Source: JAIVJM01 sp035761505 (GTDB lineage Bacteria; Acidobacteriota; Blastocatellia; Pyrinomonadales; Pyrinomonadaceae). Taken from it: DNA of 8,011 nt. The stretch is from assembly GCA_035761505.1 (NCBI GenBank), contig DASTQX010000363.1:1-8011 (forward strand), written 5' to 3'. Positions 6,576 through 8,011 of this stretch are shown one piece after another. Position 1 is the first letter of the stretch, and every line of letters starts with the position of its first letter. Under the pieces are notes generated by a model. It saw only the letters and a program-made list of their open reading frames with translations, had not been told where the DNA came from and searched no databases. The position numbers and the translations under genes were made by a program.

Positions 6576-6677
6576 CAACTTCTGCCCCGCCTCAGCCGCC
6601 CCCGGCTCGAAAGGCCGTCGTCTTTCCACTCATCCTTTGACGGCCAGCCGCGCGGCCCGGATGCTTCCGGCGGGCGC

Positions 6678-7520
6678 TCATTTCTCTTTCAGGCGAATCT
6701 CGAAGAGCTTGGGCCACAACTTGCCCGTCACGAAGAGCCTGTCCCCGGCCTCGTCGTAGGCGATGCCGTTCAGCACCGCCTCCGGGTCTTTCACGTCGCC
6801 CGGCGCGAGCAAGCCCCGGAGTTCAATCCAGCCGATGACGTTCCCCGTCCGTGGGTCAATGCGCGCGACCCTGTCCTTGTGCCAGACGTTCGCCCAGATT
6901 TCGCCCTTCACGTATTCGAGTTCGTTGAGTTCCCTGACGGCCTGCCCGCCGTCGCGGACGTTGACCGACCGCCTGACCTCGAAAGTCTGCGGGTCAATGA
7001 AACGGAGTTGGCTCGTCCCGTCGCTCAGTATCAGCGACTCGCCATCCTGCGTCAGCCCCCAACCCTCGCCGTCGTAGCGGAACTCGCCGACCTGCCGAAA
7101 ATTCTCCGTGTCGTAAACGAAACCCTTCTCGTGCTGCCACGTCAACTGGTAAATCTTCCCGCCGAAGAGCGTCACGCCCTCGGCGAAATACTGTCGCGGC
7201 ACGTCAATTTTTTTGAGCACCTTCCCCGTCTTCAACTCGACCCGCCGCAGCGTGGAGAGGCCGTTCTGCCCCGTGCTTTCGAGCAGCGCGCCGTCGTGGA
7301 AGACGAGCCCCTGCGTGAAAGCATCCTTGTCGTGCGGCCAGGAGTTGACGACCTCGTAACCGTAATTCTTGGGCTTCTCAGGCGCGGGCGCGGGCGTCGC
7401 CGCCGCCGAGTTCGTCTTGCCCGGCACGTTCGCGGACGCCGCGTTCGTCCCCGGCTCCGAACGACAGCCCGAAGTGCCGAGCGAGATAAGCAGAAAGAGG
7501 AGCAGGCTCAGTTGTCTCAA
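6678..7520 (-). CDS. Glutamine cyclotransferase-like lipoprotein (glutaminyl-peptide cyclotransferase family)
   Basis: This family converts N-terminal glutamine of peptides to pyroglutamate with release of ammonia. The 280-residue product starts with a lipoprotein signal (hydrophobic residues 4-14, then TSGC with Cys19), then an Ala/Pro/Asn-rich linker (about 20-50), then a five-bladed propeller domain of the plant/bacterial QC type (about 55-280). Recognisable motifs are DAFTQGLVF (66-74), LLESTGQNG (79-87), EGVTLFGGKIYQLTW (114-128), LSDGTSQLRFIDP (165-177), WIELRGLL (231-238) and LNGIAYD (250-256). Glu81 in ESTG is the conserved acidic residue that I recall being proposed as catalytic. The start is TTG 7518-7520, chosen because GGAGAG (7527-7532) lies 6 nt upstream, the signal peptide follows at once, and no in-frame ATG is near. 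It is the first gene after the rRNA terminator and is transcribed in the same direction. Confidence 0.92.
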   Translation of the reverse strand: MRQLSLLLFLLISLGTSGCRSEPGTNAASANVPGKTNSAAATPAPAPEKPKNYGYEVVNSWPHDKDAFTQGLVFHDGALLESTGQNGLSTLRRVELKTGKVLKKIDVPRQYFAEGVTLFGGKIYQLTWQHEKGFVYDTENFRQVGEFRYDGEGWGLTQDGESLILSDGTSQLRFIDPQTFEVRRSVNVRDGGQAVRELNELEYVKGEIWANVWHKDRVARIDPRTGNVIGWIELRGLLAPGDVKDPEAVLNGIAYDEAGDRLFVTGKLWPKLFEIRLKEK

Positions 7521-7526
7521 GTTTTT

Positions 7527-7532
7527 CTCTCC
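7527..7532 (-). promoter_or_regulatory. Ribosome binding site for the TTG-started cyclotransferase gene
   Basis: GGAGAG on the minus strand, 6 nt (AAAAAC) before the TTG at 7518-7520. It decides the non-ATG start. Confidence 0.6.
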
Positions 7533-7538
7533 GGCGAG

Positions 7539-7558
7539 CCGCCCCTTGAGCGGGGCGG
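7539..7558 (-). other. GC-rich hairpin in the cyclotransferase leader
   Basis: CCGCCCC (7539-7545) and GGGGCGG (7552-7558) pair perfectly around a 6-nt loop, just upstream of the ribosome binding site at 7527-7532. It would form in the 5' leader of the minus-strand mRNA. There is no U-tract directly after it, so a terminator is unlikely; it could affect leader folding or stability. No riboswitch class is recognised. Confidence 0.4.
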
Positions 7559-7566
7559 GTGATTTT

Positions 7567-7585
7567 CCTTCGCGAAGGCATTATC
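7567..7585 (-). promoter_or_regulatory. Possible promoter with overlapping 12-bp palindrome upstream of the cyclotransferase gene
   Basis: The minus strand has GATAAT (7580-7585), five of six bases of a -10 box, located after the rRNA terminator. A convincing -35 is missing: the sequence 17 bp upstream, TTTTCG, matches three of six and belongs to the terminator T-tract. A perfect palindrome CCTTCGCGAAGG (7567-7578) covers the predicted transcription start near 7573, which is where an operator could act. Both parts are weak when taken alone. Confidence 0.35.
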
Positions 7586-7597
7586 AAGGAGAGCGCC

Positions 7598-7637
7598 AAA
7601 AACGAAAAGCCCGCTCGGTTTGAAACCTGAGCGGGCT
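7598..7637 (-). terminator. Intrinsic terminator of the rRNA operon
   Basis: On the minus strand AGCCCGCTC pairs with GAGCGGGCT (7629-7637 with 7608-7616). The stem extends inward by GGTT/AACC past one unpaired base to a 3-nt loop (7621-7623). TTTTCGTTTTT (7598-7608) follows at once. It begins 15 nt after the 3' end of the 5S gene. This is a textbook rho-independent terminator. Confidence 0.9.
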
Positions 7638-7652
7638 CTCGTTTAATAATAA

Positions 7653-7768
<116 letters not shown>

Positions 7769-7888
7769 AAACTTGTCAACTCTTCGGATGAGAGCTTTGA
7801 TAATCGAATAGTGGCAAGCAAGTACAGCTTAAGAAGCTTCGCGCAAGCCTCCCGTCGTGGCTATTTTCCTAGCCCGCGGGTAAGTCAT
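7769..7888 (-). other. 23S-5S spacer with short hairpins, no tRNA
   Basis: This transcribed spacer contains no tRNA-like cloverleaf. It holds short self-complementary stretches: TCAACTCT (7776-7783) with AGAG...TTGA (7791-7800) across a 2-nt bulge, AGCTT/AAGCT (7826-7830 and 7834-7838), and GGCTA/TAGCC (7859-7863 and 7870-7874). Such stems are often used in rRNA processing, but no specific site can be named here. Confidence 0.5.
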
Positions 7889-8011
7889 ACGGTCAAGCCT
7901 CGGGGCCGATTAGTACCGGTCAGCTAAAGCACATTACTGCGCTTCCACACCCGGCCTATCAACGTGGTGGTCTTCCACGGGCCTCGCTGGCAGGATTAAT
8001 CTCCGGTCCGG
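7889..8011 (-). rRNA. rrl: 23S ribosomal RNA, 3' end (partial)
   Basis: Read on the minus strand, the segment matches the conserved 3' end of bacterial 23S rRNA: GTTGATAGGCCGGGTGTGGA, AGCGCAGTAATGTGCTTTAG, CTGACCGGTACTAATCGGCC and CCGAGGCTTGACC. By analogy with the E. coli end (GAGGCTTAACCTT), the mature 3' end is placed near 7889, give or take a few bases. The rest of the gene lies beyond the right edge of the window. Confidence 0.95.

Noticed and set aside
6657..6670. Hairpin CCGGA-TGCT-TCCGG just after the cyclotransferase stop as a terminator
   Set aside because: The stem is only 5 bp and no U-tract follows on the minus strand; GC-rich sequence gives such stems often.
7773..7778. TTGACA-like hexamer in the 23S-5S spacer as a promoter
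   Set aside because: No -10 box lies at a suitable distance; the position is inside an rRNA operon and next to the 5S 5' end.

Overview
The window reads as a stretch of high-GC bacterial chromosome carrying housekeeping genes. Almost everything is on the minus strand, so transcription runs from the right end to the left end. The end of an rRNA operon (23S 3' end, 5S, then a strong intrinsic terminator) enters from the right. It is followed by a secreted glutamine cyclotransferase-like lipoprotein, a membrane transglutaminase (TgpA/DUF3488 type), RimO (the S12 methylthiotransferase), PgpA (phosphatidylglycerophosphatase A), a small acidic Gly/Ser-rich protein of unknown function, and SerA (long-form D-3-phosphoglycerate dehydrogenase). 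At the far left, the last codons of a plus-strand gene converge on serA.

The combination of high GC, these gene types and short heptamer repeats between genes suggests an Acidobacteriota-like soil bacterium, possibly class Blastocatellia. This is an inference from style; no taxonomic search was possible.

Layout: 1-61 tail of a plus-strand CDS; 61-144 a 38-bp inverted repeat filling the convergent gap; 148-1746 serA with a promoter at 1757-1785; 1792-1886 heptamer inverted repeat; 1895-2152 small acidic ORF; 2168-2791 pgpA; 2797-2896 heptamer inverted repeat that runs into the 3' end of rimO; 2858-4240 rimO; 4256-4333 heptamer inverted repeat that runs into the 3' end of the transglutaminase gene; 4320-6575 transglutaminase; 6678-7520 glutamine cyclotransferase; 7598-7637 rRNA terminator; 7653-7768 5S rRNA; 7889-8011 23S rRNA 3' end.

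No defence, mobile or biosynthetic system is visible. The most interesting signal lies between the genes. Three gaps hold inverted repeats built from short tandem 7-mers, each with a different 7-mer unit (AAAAGGC-like, GTGAGCA-like, CCGTCAA-like), and a fourth gap holds a related hairpin with weaker 7-nt periodicity. In at least one case the repeat has become coding: the last 12 residues of RimO are repeat-derived. serA also appears to be transcribed from a perfect TATAAT box so close to its ATG that the mRNA would be nearly leaderless.
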